Notes: a model not told the origin generated them from the letters alone. A DNA stretch of 64,000 bases from Lactiplantibacillus plantarum EGD-AQ4 (GCF_000463075.2 NZ_AVAQ01000034.1:62001-126000), one strand, 5' to 3'. Counted from the stretch's first letter, positions 47,134 to 56,140 are shown. Numbers and translations are program-made.

Positions 47134-48075
47134 TTACGACCGAGTCAGTCCAGCGTATATCTTATCTAGGTTCCACTTCAACATCGAGTAGTACGTATCA
47201 CCTGGTTTACCTTTAGCTGCCAGTGAATCGGTAAAAATCGTGCTGGCAACGGGGATGCCAGTCTCTTGCGACAACTTGTTCATGGATTTCGGTGAGACTG
47301 AGGATTCGACGAACAAACTCCGAACCTGGGTCCCTTCAATCTTCTTCAAGGCTGTTCGCATCTGAGCAGGTGTCCCCTGTGATTCCGTGTTAACTTCCCA
47401 AATGTAGGCAGCGGGCACATGGTAGGCCGCTGAGAAATATTTGAACGCACCTTCGGAAGTGACCAGCAACCGTTGTGAAGTCGGGATTTGCTTGAACTTC
47501 GTCTGTGCGGTTTCATGCAAACGAGTCAACTTAGCGACGTAACGGTCCGTATTTGCTTGATACTGCGCGGCATGTTTGGGATCCTTAGCCTGCAAAGTCC
47601 GATTAATGTTTTTCACGTACTGAATCCCATTGGCGAGATCCAGCCAAGCGTGAGGATCAGGTTCGTTCACATTCGTCGTCAAATACTTCACTTTGATGCC
47701 CTTACTTGCCGCAAAGACGTCGTGGTCAAAATCTTTCTTCGAGGACGTCACTAACTTCTTAAACCAGCCGTTTCCACCAGTTTCCAGATTCAAGCCGTTA
47801 TAAAAAATCACATCGGCTTCGGCAGTCGCCGCGATATCGGTTGGACGTGGTTCATACTCATGCGGGTCAGTTCCCCGCTTCACGATACTATAGTTCTGAA
47901 CGTACTGACCACCGACATTCTTGACCATATCATCTAAGATTGAATTGGTGCTAACCACCCGGATTTTAGTACTCGTGGTCGTTGCACGAGCACTTTGTTG
48001 GCGTTGGTTCAAGAAAATCGCCATCCCAGTAATCATCGCAATCACACCCACGAGGGCAATTAATTTCGTTTTCAT
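47134..48075 (-). CDS. mtsA: Manganese ABC transporter substrate-binding protein
   Basis: Cluster A-I metal-binding protein (MntC/PsaA/MtsA type), 313 aa, for Mn(II) capture outside the membrane. Ligand set by position: His72 (GTDPHEYEP), His142 (EPDPHAWLD), Glu208 (TSEGAFKYF), Asp283 (IFTDSLA), the His2-Glu-Asp pattern of Mn-type proteins. The N-terminal helix (LIALVGVIAMITGMAIF) has no lipobox cysteine, so it is probably held by an uncleaved anchor or released. The start ATG overlaps the mtsB stop (ATGA). Last gene of mtsCBA. Confidence 0.88.
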   Translation of the reverse strand: MKTKLIALVGVIAMITGMAIFLNQRQQSARATTTSTKIRVVSTNSILDDMVKNVGGQYVQNYSIVKRGTDPHEYEPRPTDIAATAEADVIFYNGLNLETGGNGWFKKLVTSSKKDFDHDVFAASKGIKVKYLTTNVNEPDPHAWLDLANGIQYVKNINRTLQAKDPKHAAQYQANTDRYVAKLTRLHETAQTKFKQIPTSQRLLVTSEGAFKYFSAAYHVPAAYIWEVNTESQGTPAQMRTALKKIEGTQVRSLFVESSVSPKSMNKLSQETGIPVASTIFTDSLAAKGKPGDTYYSMLKWNLDKIYAGLTRS

Positions 48076-48944
48076 GCAGTTACCCGCCGCGCTGCGGCTT
48101 GCCCTTTCCATAAAGTTGGCAAGAGTGCTTGCTTTGGTGACACAATGAATGAGATGCCAAAGAAGATTGCGGCCACTAACACGATTGCGGGACCCGATGC
48201 CCAATTAAAGGTGTAGCTGAGATACAGCCCAACCACTGACGATAAGACCCCAATCAAGGCGGACAAGCCTAACATGATTGCCAACCGTTCGGTCCATAGA
48301 AAGGCGGTTGCCGCTGGTGTAATCAACATCGCAACCACCAGAATAATCCCAACTGTTTGCAATGCCGAGACCGTCACTAATGTTAGGATGAGCATCAAGG
48401 CATAGTGCATCAATTGCACTTTCAAACCGTACGTCTTGGCGAAAGTCGGGTCAAAGGACGTAATCAAGAGCTCCTTATAGAAGAAGACAACAAATAAAAT
48501 CACTAAGCCTAACACGACCGTCGTTGTCATCATATCGGTATCACTAACGGCTAAAATATTACCAAACAGAATGTGGTGTAAGTTAGTTGAACTTTCAGCT
48601 AATGAAATCAGAATGAATCCCAAGGCATAAAAGGCACTAAAGACGATTCCAATCGACGTGTCGGTCTTGATCTTACTGCGACTCGCCACAAAGCCAATCA
48701 GGCCTGCAGCGAGAATACCAAAGACCGAGGCGCCAATCATCACGTTGATGCCTAGCATGTAGGCAACGGCCACACCCGGTAGCACCGCATGCGAGATGGC
48801 GTCCCCCATCATCGACATGCCACGTAAAATAATAAAACTCCCAATGATTCCAGACATGACCCCAACCATGATGGCGGTAATCAGGGCGCTTTGCAGGAAG
48901 TCATACTTCCCTAACGCCGCAATAAAAGTTGTAATTGATTGCAT
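48072..48944 (-). CDS. mtsB: Manganese ABC transporter permease
   Basis: 290-aa ABC-3 family membrane permease with eight or nine helices: ALITAIMVGVMSGIIGSFIILRGMSMMGDAISHAVLPGVA, where the GDAISHAVLPG motif contacts the ATPase, and TVGIILVVAMLITPAATA. Start and stop overlap its neighbours, so it is tightly coupled with mtsC and mtsA. Confidence 0.93.
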   Translation of the reverse strand: MQSITTFIAALGKYDFLQSALITAIMVGVMSGIIGSFIILRGMSMMGDAISHAVLPGVAVAYMLGINVMIGASVFGILAAGLIGFVASRSKIKTDTSIGIVFSAFYALGFILISLAESSTNLHHILFGNILAVSDTDMMTTTVVLGLVILFVVFFYKELLITSFDPTFAKTYGLKVQLMHYALMLILTLVTVSALQTVGIILVVAMLITPAATAFLWTERLAIMLGLSALIGVLSSVVGLYLSYTFNWASGPAIVLVAAIFFGISFIVSPKQALLPTLWKGQAAARRVTA

Positions 48945-49681
48945 TATTGTTGACCCTCCTTCATAAACAGTACGGCCGAAAGATCAGCGCTAAACGTGCG
49001 TTCAATATTGGCGGGCGTGTAAACGTCATCCACGGGACCATAATCAACGATACCGTGATTCAAGATGACCAAGTCATCAAAGTAACGTGAGACTTTGTTT
49101 AAATCGTGGTGGACGACAATAATCATCTTGCCGGCGTCACGCCATTGGTGCAAGATTGTCATGATAGCCGTCTCACTCTGTAAATCAATTCCAACAAACG
49201 GTTCATCCAAAATAATAATGTCTGCTTCTTGGACGAGGGCGCGCGCAACGAACACCCGTTGCAACTTTCCCCCTGACAATTGGCTGATCTGGCGGTCTGC
49301 TAAATCAGTCAGTGCTAACTGTTCAAGGGCAGCTTGGCACCGAGCGCGGTCAGCCTTGCTCGGCTCTCTAAAAAGGCCCAGTTTGCCATAGGTCCCGGTC
49401 AAAACGACATCAAAAACATTGATTGGAAAGGTTAAATCGAGATCCTTACGTTGTTCAACGTAAGCAATCTGTTTTTGAAATTGTTTTAGCGCACGACCTT
49501 GATATTCGACGGTTCCAGATTGGGACTTGATCAAGCCTAACATGGCTTTGATCATCGTTGATTTGCCCGCACCGTTGGGACCAATGATTCCAGTAATTTT
49601 GCCGGCGTTAAAGTTAACGGCAACATCAGTAAAGACTGGTGTGTCACTGTATGCCACGGTGAGGTTTTGTACTTTTAGCAT
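48944..49681 (-). CDS. mtsC: Manganese ABC transporter ATP-binding protein
   Basis: 245-aa ABC ATPase: Walker A GPNGAGKST (about residues 34-42), signature LSGGKLQRVFVARAL, Walker B ADIIILDEPFVGID and H-loop VVHHD. First gene of mtsCBA. The ATG at 49681 has GGAGG 8 nt upstream; an in-frame ATG six codons earlier is less well placed. Confidence 0.93.
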   Translation of the reverse strand: MLKVQNLTVAYSDTPVFTDVAVNFNAGKITGIIGPNGAGKSTMIKAMLGLIKSQSGTVEYQGRALKQFQKQIAYVEQRKDLDLTFPINVFDVVLTGTYGKLGLFREPSKADRARCQAALEQLALTDLADRQISQLSGGKLQRVFVARALVQEADIIILDEPFVGIDLQSETAIMTILHQWRDAGKMIIVVHHDLNKVSRYFDDLVILNHGIVDYGPVDDVYTPANIERTFSADLSAVLFMKEGQQ

Positions 49682-49728
49682 CAAATTTCCTCCGTTCATC
49701 GCGGTAGTCGGTTTTCTACATCGTCATA

Positions 49729-49757
49729 AGCATACCTGATAATTAACTGTAATGCAA
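49729..49757 (-). promoter_or_regulatory. Promoter of mtsCBA
   Basis: On the minus strand TTGCAT (49757-49752), 17-bp spacer, TATGCT (49734-49729), about 48 nt before the mtsC start. Confidence 0.55.
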
Positions 49758-49764
49758 ATAATTG

Positions 49765-49778
49765 TTAGGTATAGTTAA
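49765..49778. promoter_or_regulatory. Possible MntR/DtxR-type operator
   Basis: TTAGGTATAGTTAA, an imperfect palindrome (TTA..TATA..TAA) just upstream of the mts -35 box. DtxR-family manganese regulators bind such AT-rich palindromes. Assignment is inferred from position. Confidence 0.35.
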
Positions 49779-49939
49779 CTTTTTAATATTTAGCATTAAA
49801 TTTTTCGTAATCACGATTTTAACTTTGCGACTCCAACCAGGTCTATCACCACTAGAATTAGCACATATCCGCATGAATCGCTCGCTCCGTATCAACAGAC
49901 AATATCCAGATAAAATTCAATTCGCATAAATATTAGATA

Positions 49940-49972
49940 TTAAAAAAGCGCCATCGCCAACCGCAATGACAC
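49940..49972 (-). terminator. Weak terminator of citG
   Basis: On the minus strand a short imperfect stem (GCAATG...CATCGC type) precedes GCGCTTTTTT. Placed directly after the citG stop. Confidence 0.35.
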
Positions 49973-49978
49973 TCATGA

Positions 49979-50821
49979 TTATGCTAATATTCCCGCCTCG
50001 AGTCCCATAAAAATTGTCAAAATCAGCAAGTCTGCTGATCCACCCAGACTATAATTATGCACCAAGAATTCCTGATTGAGGTCCTGTAAGAAAGCCATTC
50101 CTTCTGACGTTTGGCTACCGCCCAATTCAAAGTACTTGGCGGCCTGCGCGTGTGCCCAATCAACGACGTGCGAATCATTGGCTCGTTTGACCAAGTTCGT
50201 ATCGACCGTCGCCTGAACGATGGCCATCAGCGTATCGAGCAACCGCTGATTGATGGTGCCCCGACTGCGTTTGAGTGCCGGCAACGCCACCTGCATGACT
50301 GTCGGGTAACCGGCTTCCGCTTCGCCACGAATCCCTTTGATGCCGTATATCAAATACTGCCGTTCTCCCGCTGTCAATTCCGATGGGTCCTTGTCAGCTA
50401 ACCCACTAAAATCGTTGGCTGTCAGTCCTGCTAACATCGCTTGAACAATGGGCACCAATGACTCTGCGGGCTGTTGTTGCTGATAAGCGGCAGCCGTCAC
50501 CAACACACCTAGTGAAAAAACAGCGCCTTTATGAGTATTGACACCGTGCGTCGCCGTAAACATCGTCTGCTCAGCTTCAATGCCAACCGTCCGAATCTGC
50601 TGAAACAAGCCGATCAGGTCGTTATCGGTATAAGTCGCGCCGGCACTTGCACAAGCGGTAAAATAAGGTTCCAAGCTCAAGGCGCTGTCAATGAACATAA
50701 ACGCGTTCATATCAGGGTGTGGCCCCGCCGACACGGGATCGACTAAGCCCGGCTTCGGGTTGACCGTCACTTCATACAATAAGGCACGCAAGGCGTGATT
50801 GACAATTTGTTGTTGCGTCAC
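49979..50821 (-). CDS. citG: Triphosphoribosyl-dephospho-CoA synthase
   Basis: Makes 2'-(5''-triphosphoribosyl)-3'-dephospho-CoA, the precursor of the citrate lyase prosthetic group. 280 aa with CitG/MdcB motifs: EVTVNPKPGLVDPVSAGPHPDMNAFMF, THGVNTHKGAVFSLG, KGIRGEAEAGYP and NDSHVV. The start is GTG with GGTGGG upstream. It is a single-gene unit about 13 kb from citC and separated from citX too; it sits divergently beside the tartrate-linked AraC gene. Confidence 0.92.
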   Translation of the reverse strand: MTQQQIVNHALRALLYEVTVNPKPGLVDPVSAGPHPDMNAFMFIDSALSLEPYFTACASAGATYTDNDLIGLFQQIRTVGIEAEQTMFTATHGVNTHKGAVFSLGVLVTAAAYQQQQPAESLVPIVQAMLAGLTANDFSGLADKDPSELTAGERQYLIYGIKGIRGEAEAGYPTVMQVALPALKRSRGTINQRLLDTLMAIVQATVDTNLVKRANDSHVVDWAHAQAAKYFELGGSQTSEGMAFLQDLNQEFLVHNYSLGGSADLLILTIFMGLEAGILA

Positions 50822-51124
50822 AATTTTCCCACCATTTCATTATTAATTGCTCGTGATTTCAAAATCTGATTGGCTACACGCACGATCACACTAACATTAC
50901 CAGTTTGCGCCAGTAACCTTAGTGATTGTGCTTAGCCATTGTTCGGCCGGCTTTTATCTCAGCCAACCTTATCCGCTAAAATTCGACGTATCTCTATCAT
51001 AACGTATGATGAGCAGGTGATACCAGCTCCTTTTCTAATGACACTGTTCAAATCATCTCAAAACAGGTAAGCTAAAGTAAACGGATTCATGGTTTCATTC
51101 AATGATATTTGGAGGTGATTTTCA
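50822..51124. other. Divergent intergenic region citG / AraC regulator
   Basis: About 300 nt. Apart from the strong GGAGGTGATTTTCA ribosome site before the AraC gene I see no clear promoter, operator or small gene. Confidence 0.5.
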
Positions 51125-52141
51125 ATGTTATCTAACCAGCACTTTCAATCGACACCCGCGGTAGACTTCGATTTACTCGCCTATACGATTGGTAGTTACC
51201 ACTACAATTGGCATCCGCAAATCGAATTATTTTGGCTCCTGCAAGGCCACGTGGAGGTCAACGTTGACGGCCGTCGGTTTGATTTAAAGGCCAACGATTT
51301 AGTTTTAGTCAACGCCAACTGCGGTCACGCCACGTTTGCCCTGGAGCCAGAATGTCTGGCGCTGCGCTTACATATCGCCCCTGCATTCTACACCAGCCAA
51401 GGACTCGACTTGTCACACGGGGCGTTTCACCTAAACAGCGTGACGACACCGCAACATCGCGACTACCAGACCATCCGGCAAATTCTGGCACAGCTTTATA
51501 CCGGACTGCATCAATCAAATTGGTCCGCATTCGAACTAAACGCGGCCTATTTTCAGCTGACCAACTTGTTATATCATGACTTTTTCGACACCCAGGCAAC
51601 GATTGCCTATCCGCAACCGAAAAAGCAAAGCTTGCTCAGCCGGGTCATCGACAATCTCAATCAGCACTACGATCAGCCCGTCACGCTCGAATCGGCAGCC
51701 GCCATCAGTCACTACTCCACGGCCTATTTGTCCCGTATTTTTAAAGCCGAACTCGGCATCAATTTTTACGAATACCTGACGCGCTGCCGCCTGCAACACG
51801 CGATTGCCGACTTGGAGGACCCTAATCGAAAAATTGCAGACATCGCACTCAAAAATGGGTTCCAGGAGGTCAAGTCATTTAATTTGATGTTTAAACGGCA
51901 TTTCGGTCAGACACCTTCGAACTACCGTGAGCACCTGTCTCAAGGGCCGCGTTCGTCATTCAAACAACCACTGACGCCCACACAAACCGCCTGGGTCCAA
52001 GCACAAATGACGCACTGGGCGCAACTGGCAACGGTCAACCAACTGAGTGCCTGTGAGAGCTGTGCTTACAAATTGCACTTTGAAGAATACCAAGCACTCA
52101 AAACCAAGGTCGCACAATTGAAAAATCTGCTCAATCAATAA
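51125..52141 (+). CDS. AraC-family regulator, probably of the tartrate operon
   Basis: 338 aa. An N-terminal cupin sensing domain (about residues 20-110, WHPQIELFWLLQGHVEVNVDGRRFDLKANDLVLVN), then two AraC HTH motifs (about 195-290: VTLESAAAISHYSTAYLSRIFKAELGINFYEYL and KIADIALKNGFQEVKSFNLMFKRHFGQTPSNYR). A C-terminal extension of ~55 residues is unusual. Just upstream of ttdAB on the same strand but with its own terminator, so it is likely a tartrate-responsive activator (inference). Confidence 0.85.
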   Translation: MLSNQHFQSTPAVDFDLLAYTIGSYHYNWHPQIELFWLLQGHVEVNVDGRRFDLKANDLVLVNANCGHATFALEPECLALRLHIAPAFYTSQGLDLSHGAFHLNSVTTPQHRDYQTIRQILAQLYTGLHQSNWSAFELNAAYFQLTNLLYHDFFDTQATIAYPQPKKQSLLSRVIDNLNQHYDQPVTLESAAAISHYSTAYLSRIFKAELGINFYEYLTRCRLQHAIADLEDPNRKIADIALKNGFQEVKSFNLMFKRHFGQTPSNYREHLSQGPRSSFKQPLTPTQTAWVQAQMTHWAQLATVNQLSACESCAYKLHFEEYQALKTKVAQLKNLLNQ

Positions 52142-52211
52142 TTAATGGCATAACAATTTTTGTGATAATGATTGGTCACACTTGTCGGTCCGAAATATAT
52201 TTTTATCGCTC

Positions 52212-52261
52212 AGTACCAGCCAAATTCAGCATCTACAACTGAATTAGACTGGTACTTTTTT
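52212..52261 (+). terminator. Terminator of the AraC gene
   Basis: AGTACCAG pairs with CTGGTACT, extended by an AATTCAG/CTGAATT inner helix, followed by TTTTTT. Confidence 0.85.
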
Positions 52262-52399
52262 GTCATCCCACATGCCAAATTTGGTTGATTGCGTGGTTTT
52301 TCACAACGCCTCGTGCTGTCTAAATCATCATCTAGCGGTTAGTCTGGGTGCCCAAGGTTGCCTACAATGAAGCTGTAAATTGATAGGAGGAAATCAATC

Positions 52400-53332
52400 A
52401 TGGATACAATGACTTACGACTATACCGAACCCACACTATCGACCAAGGGGCAACGGATGCGCGACATCTTGGCCGACTACATTGCCCTCATCAGTCACCG
52501 TTTGCCCGATGACGTGACGGCCAAACTCGAAGAACTCAGCAAAATTGAAGTCGATCCCTTACAAAAGCTCGTTTACGATACGATGATGGAAAATCAGTTA
52601 CTCGCCAACAAACTGCAGCGACCCAGCTGCCAAGATACTGGGGCGTTACAATTCTTCATCAAATGTGGCGCCCAGTTCCCGTTACTCGGTGAATTGAACC
52701 AGATTTTAAAGGATGCCGTTTATCGCGGCACGAAGAAGGCCCCACTGCGGCACAACGCCGTTCAAACGTTCGACGAATACAATACCGGCATGAACATTGG
52801 TGACGGCATCCCGTCGATTTTCTTACAAATCGACGGCAACGGCACGGACATTTCAATGTACGTTTACATGGCCGGTGGCGGTTGTACCTTGCCTGGCGCG
52901 GCCAAAGTCCTGATGCCTGGTGAAGGCTACGAAGGCGTCGTCCGGTTTGTCATGGATCGCATGACGAGCTACGGAGTCAACGCTTGCCCACCACTACTCG
53001 TCGGCGTGGGCGTGGCGACCTCCGTCGAGACTGCCGCTCTGAATTCCAAACTTGCCTTGATGCGTCGTGTCGATAGTGAGAATCCAAATGCGAACGCCGC
53101 TAAGTTGGAACATCTCTTGGAAGACGGCATCAACCACATTGGTCTCGGACCACAAGGCTTTGGTGGTCAAAAATCAGTTATGGGTGTCAACGTCGAAAAC
53201 ACAGCCCGGCATCCATCAACGATTGGCGTCGCCGTCAGCACTGGTTGCTGGTCCCATCGGCGCGGTCTCATTAACTTTGACCAAGATTTAAATTACGAGT
53301 TACCACTGAACAAAGGAGTCGAATTATCATGA
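52400..53332 (+). CDS. ttdA: L(+)-tartrate dehydratase / class I fumarase, alpha subunit
   Basis: [4Fe-4S] hydro-lyase subunit that with TtdB dehydrates L-tartrate to oxaloacetate (class I fumarase alpha is the alternative). 310 aa. Cluster cysteines by spacing are Cys77 (PSCQDTG), Cys196 (NACPP) and Cys283 (STGCWSHRRG); gaps of 119 and 87 fit the family. Also GGGCTLPGAAKVLMPGEG and GGQKSVMGV. AGGAGG precedes the ATG. The TtdA and TtdB neighbours plus a carboxylate carrier and an Fe-S assembly gene make a compact tartrate operon. The oxaloacetate product feeds the same pool as citrate lyase. Confidence 0.88.
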   Translation: MDTMTYDYTEPTLSTKGQRMRDILADYIALISHRLPDDVTAKLEELSKIEVDPLQKLVYDTMMENQLLANKLQRPSCQDTGALQFFIKCGAQFPLLGELNQILKDAVYRGTKKAPLRHNAVQTFDEYNTGMNIGDGIPSIFLQIDGNGTDISMYVYMAGGGCTLPGAAKVLMPGEGYEGVVRFVMDRMTSYGVNACPPLLVGVGVATSVETAALNSKLALMRRVDSENPNANAAKLEHLLEDGINHIGLGPQGFGGQKSVMGVNVENTARHPSTIGVAVSTGCWSHRRGLINFDQDLNYELPLNKGVELS

Positions 53333-53940
53333 AAACTTACCATTTAACCACGCCCATCTCAGATGACGACATCAAAGACATCCGAATCGGCGACATCGTT
53401 TACCTGACTGGCTCACTCACAACTTGTCGTGATGTCGCGCATCGTCGGCTGGTAGAAGAACACCGGCCCTTACCCGTCAACGTTACCGACCGAGCTATTT
53501 TACACGCTGGTCCAATCATCAAGGATCTCGGCGACGGCCACTATCAGATGGTTGCGGTCGGCCCGACCACGAGTATGCGGATGGAAAAATTCGAAGAAGC
53601 CTTTGTCAAGGAAACCCACGTTAAATTAATTGTTGGTAAGGGTGGGATGGGGCCCGGGACAGAACGCGCCTGCAAAAAATATCATGCCCTGCATCTCGTA
53701 TATCCCGCAGGTAACGCGGTATACGCTGCGCTGCACGTCGAAAAAATTGTTGATGCTCAATGGAAGGACCTCGGCATGCCCGAAACACTCTGGGCTTGTG
53801 AGGTCAAAGACTTTGGTCCATTGATTGTCTCAATCGATACGAACGGTGACAACTTGTTTGAAAAGAACAAAGTCATTTTTAATGAACGCAAGGAAGCGGA
53901 AATCAAGAAAATCAACGAACAAGTCAAATTTATCAAATAA
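53329..53940 (+). CDS. ttdB: L(+)-tartrate dehydratase / class I fumarase, beta subunit
   Basis: 203-aa beta subunit: YLTGSLTTCRDVAHRRLVEEH, LHAGPIIKD, VAVGPTTSMRMEKFEEAFV, IVGKGGMGPGTERACKKYHALHLVYPAGNA, ACEVKDFGPLIVSIDTNGDNLF. The ATG overlaps the ttdA stop (ATGA), so expression is coupled. Followed by a GC-rich intercistronic hairpin. Confidence 0.9.
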   Translation: MKTYHLTTPISDDDIKDIRIGDIVYLTGSLTTCRDVAHRRLVEEHRPLPVNVTDRAILHAGPIIKDLGDGHYQMVAVGPTTSMRMEKFEEAFVKETHVKLIVGKGGMGPGTERACKKYHALHLVYPAGNAVYAALHVEKIVDAQWKDLGMPETLWACEVKDFGPLIVSIDTNGDNLFEKNKVIFNERKEAEIKKINEQVKFIK

Positions 53941-53945
53941 GGATT

Positions 53946-53987
53946 ACGCCCCCGTCACAGTGGCTGTCATCGCCGTGCCGGGGGCGT
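53946..53987 (+). promoter_or_regulatory. GC-rich intercistronic hairpin in the ttd operon
   Basis: ACGCCCCCG pairs with CGGGGGCGT between ttdB and the SufT-like gene; no T-run. May protect or process the transcript or tune downstream expression. Confidence 0.6.
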
Positions 53988-54009
53988 CATGCAAAGGAGG
54001 CCATTTCAC

Positions 54010-54330
54010 ATGATTAAGACTAAGCCATCATTTAAGGAAACGGCGTTAACCGCCTTACGAACCGTCATCGACCCAGAACTCGGCGTGAACATCGTCGACC
54101 TGGGGTTAATTTACGACATTACTTATGATGCCGACCTTCAACTGTGCACCGTAACAATGACGCTCACCATTATGGGCTGCCCACTGACGGGCTATCTGGA
54201 CGATCACATCAAGGCAGCACTAAGCACGTTGGATGATGTTGACCAAGTGCTCATTAATCTTGTCTGGGAGCCCGCATGGTCAGTCGCTAAGATGTCACGG
54301 GCTGCCAAGTTAGAACTTGGTTTACACTGA
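54010..54330 (+). CDS. MIP18/SufT-like (DUF59) Fe-S assembly protein
   Basis: 106-aa DUF59 protein: ALRTVIDPELGVNIVDLGLIYDI, TVTMTLTIMGCPLTGYLDDHI (cysteine in the usual MGCP position) and LVWEPAWS. Family members (SufT, PaaD N-domain, MIP18) help maturation of Fe-S enzymes. In this operon the evident client is the [4Fe-4S] tartrate dehydratase. The ATG at 54010 has AGGAGG upstream; an earlier ATG at 53989 overlaps that site. Confidence 0.85.
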   Translation: MIKTKPSFKETALTALRTVIDPELGVNIVDLGLIYDITYDADLQLCTVTMTLTIMGCPLTGYLDDHIKAALSTLDDVDQVLINLVWEPAWSVAKMSRAAKLELGLH

Positions 54331-54484
54331 CAGGTCTACTCTGAGGACTGATTGGCTAGTTGAACATTCAGTGATGACCAAACTACTGGTAAGTATGCCA
54401 GTTGTGATTGATCCCCCACAGCCTGACCGAGCCAGTTCAGACTAGCGTGCCTCAGCTGAAGTTAATTGAAAGGCGGTTTTACGT

Positions 54485-55906
54485 ATGTCACATTTGAATC
54501 CAGTCAACTATCGAAAACTCATTTGGCCGCTCAGTTGTGGCCTGATACTTTGGCTGGCTGCCCCACTTCGTCCCAGCAATTTGAGTTTGCTCGGATGGCA
54601 AATGTTAGCAATCTTTGTCAGTACCATTATCGGTTGCATTACCCAACCGTTACCCATCGCTGGGGTCGCAATCATTGGCTTAACCTGTTGTGTGCTATTG
54701 GGCGTCACGCCGATTGATACTGCCATTGCAGGATTTGGGGATAGTACGGTCTGGATGATTGCGATGGCCTACTTCTTATCTTGCGGTTTTGTCAAAACAG
54801 GGCTGGGTCGGCGAGTCGCGTTAGTGTTCGTCAAATGCTTCGGCAAACGAACCCTCGGACTGGCCTACGCACTAATTGGTGTAGATTTAGTCACGAGTCC
54901 CGCGACACCGAGTAACACGGCGCGTGCTGGCGGCATCGTCTTTCCGATTATCGAATCGCTCGCCAAAGCGTATGGTTCCGACCCGCAACAAGGGACCCAG
55001 CGCAAAATCGGCGCGTTTCTCATGATGACGGCCTTTCACGGCAACATCGCAACCAGCGGTCTATTCATGACAGCTATGGCGCCCAACCTAGTCGCAGTTG
55101 CTTTAGCGGCCGCTCTGCACGTTCAGATTACTTGGACTGGCTGGCTACTGGCCGCCCTGCTGCCCGGTCTCATCAGTCTGATTTGTGTTCCTGCCATCAT
55201 TTACAAACTTTATCCACCTGAAATCAAAGATACGCCGAACGCCCAAGCCTGGGCCCATCAAGAATTAACTAAAATGGGACCGATGCAGTTACCGGAAAAA
55301 TTCATGGCGTTGATTTTTGGCTTGGCGCTTATTCTCTGGATTCTCGCCAGTTTGATTGGCTTGGATGCGACCCTGGTGGCATTTATCGCCGTGTCCCTCC
55401 TCTTAATTACCGGGGTTCTCAGCGTTAATGATTTATTGCATGAAACTGGTGCTTGGAACACCCTGGTCTGGTTCTCAATTTTGATTTTCATGGCCGGACA
55501 GCTCAACCATCTCGGCTTTATCCCGTGGTTATCGGCCGCCATTGGTCAGGCATTGCACGGCGTCAACTGGATGTGGGTCATGGCAGCGTTGATGCTGGTC
55601 TACTTCTACACCCATTACCTGTTTGCCGGCGCAACTGCCCACGTCTCAGCCATGTACGCCGCATTCTTAGGTGTTGCGATCTCAGCCGGTGCACCACCGA
55701 TGTTAGCGGCCCTGTTACTCGGCTTTGATGGTGCGATTTTCAGTTCAACGACACACTACGCCAACGGTCCCGCATCCATCATGTTTGGCCCGGGCTACGT
55801 CACTCAAGCAACTTGGTGGCGCTTGAATTTCATCTTGGGGGGCTTCTACCTACTCGTTTGGGGTGTCGGCGGAACCCTCTGGATGCACGTGCTGGGATAT
55901 TGGTAA
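54485..55906 (+). CDS. DASS-family anion transporter (tartrate/succinate-type carrier)
   Basis: 473-aa membrane carrier, clearly paralogous to the one at 39057-40475 along its whole length (shared IIGCITxPLPIAGVAIIG, LGLAYALIGVDLVT, TTHYANGPAS). Last gene of the ttd operon, so probably tartrate uptake, perhaps against succinate or another dicarboxylate as in TtdT (inference). The ribosome site AAAGGCGG precedes the ATG. Ends in a strong terminator. About 150 nt separates it from the SufT-like gene with no visible terminator. Confidence 0.88.
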   Translation: MSHLNPVNYRKLIWPLSCGLILWLAAPLRPSNLSLLGWQMLAIFVSTIIGCITQPLPIAGVAIIGLTCCVLLGVTPIDTAIAGFGDSTVWMIAMAYFLSCGFVKTGLGRRVALVFVKCFGKRTLGLAYALIGVDLVTSPATPSNTARAGGIVFPIIESLAKAYGSDPQQGTQRKIGAFLMMTAFHGNIATSGLFMTAMAPNLVAVALAAALHVQITWTGWLLAALLPGLISLICVPAIIYKLYPPEIKDTPNAQAWAHQELTKMGPMQLPEKFMALIFGLALILWILASLIGLDATLVAFIAVSLLLITGVLSVNDLLHETGAWNTLVWFSILIFMAGQLNHLGFIPWLSAAIGQALHGVNWMWVMAALMLVYFYTHYLFAGATAHVSAMYAAFLGVAISAGAPPMLAALLLGFDGAIFSSTTHYANGPASIMFGPGYVTQATWWRLNFILGGFYLLVWGVGGTLWMHVLGYW

Positions 55907-55956
55907 ATTGTCATGCTGTGCTCAAATCAGTAGTGGCAAAACATGCTCCAGCCGAT

Positions 55957-55995
55957 ACAAAAACTCGGTCAGCAATGCTGAACCGAGTTTTTTGT
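55957..55995 (+). terminator. Terminator of the tartrate operon
   Basis: ACAAAAACTCGGTTCAGCA-type stem: AAAACTCGGTCAGCA pairs with TGCTGAACCGAGTTTT, followed by a T-run. Confidence 0.9.
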
Positions 55996-56100
55996 GTTTA
56001 AGCGTACGACACGTTGTGAAGCTTATTATTTCGCATTCGCCTTAGGCTAATCCTGGCTCATAACCAACACTTTTTTAAGTATTAGCGTGAGGACACCTAT

Positions 56101-56134
56101 CGTACAGAAATCTGAACATTCAATTTTCTGTACG
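56101..56134. terminator. Hairpin after aroB, possible terminator
   Basis: CGTACAGAAA (56101-56110) pairs perfectly with TTTCTGTACG (56125-56134) just 3' of the aroB stop on the minus strand; the T-run is absent, so strength is uncertain. Confidence 0.45.
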
Positions 56135-56140
56135 ACTTTC

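Noticed and set aside
48076-48204. Upstream Met at 48204 for MtsA
   Set aside because: The extension lies inside mtsB in another frame and would put 43 polar residues before the signal helix; ATGA coupling at 48075 is typical.
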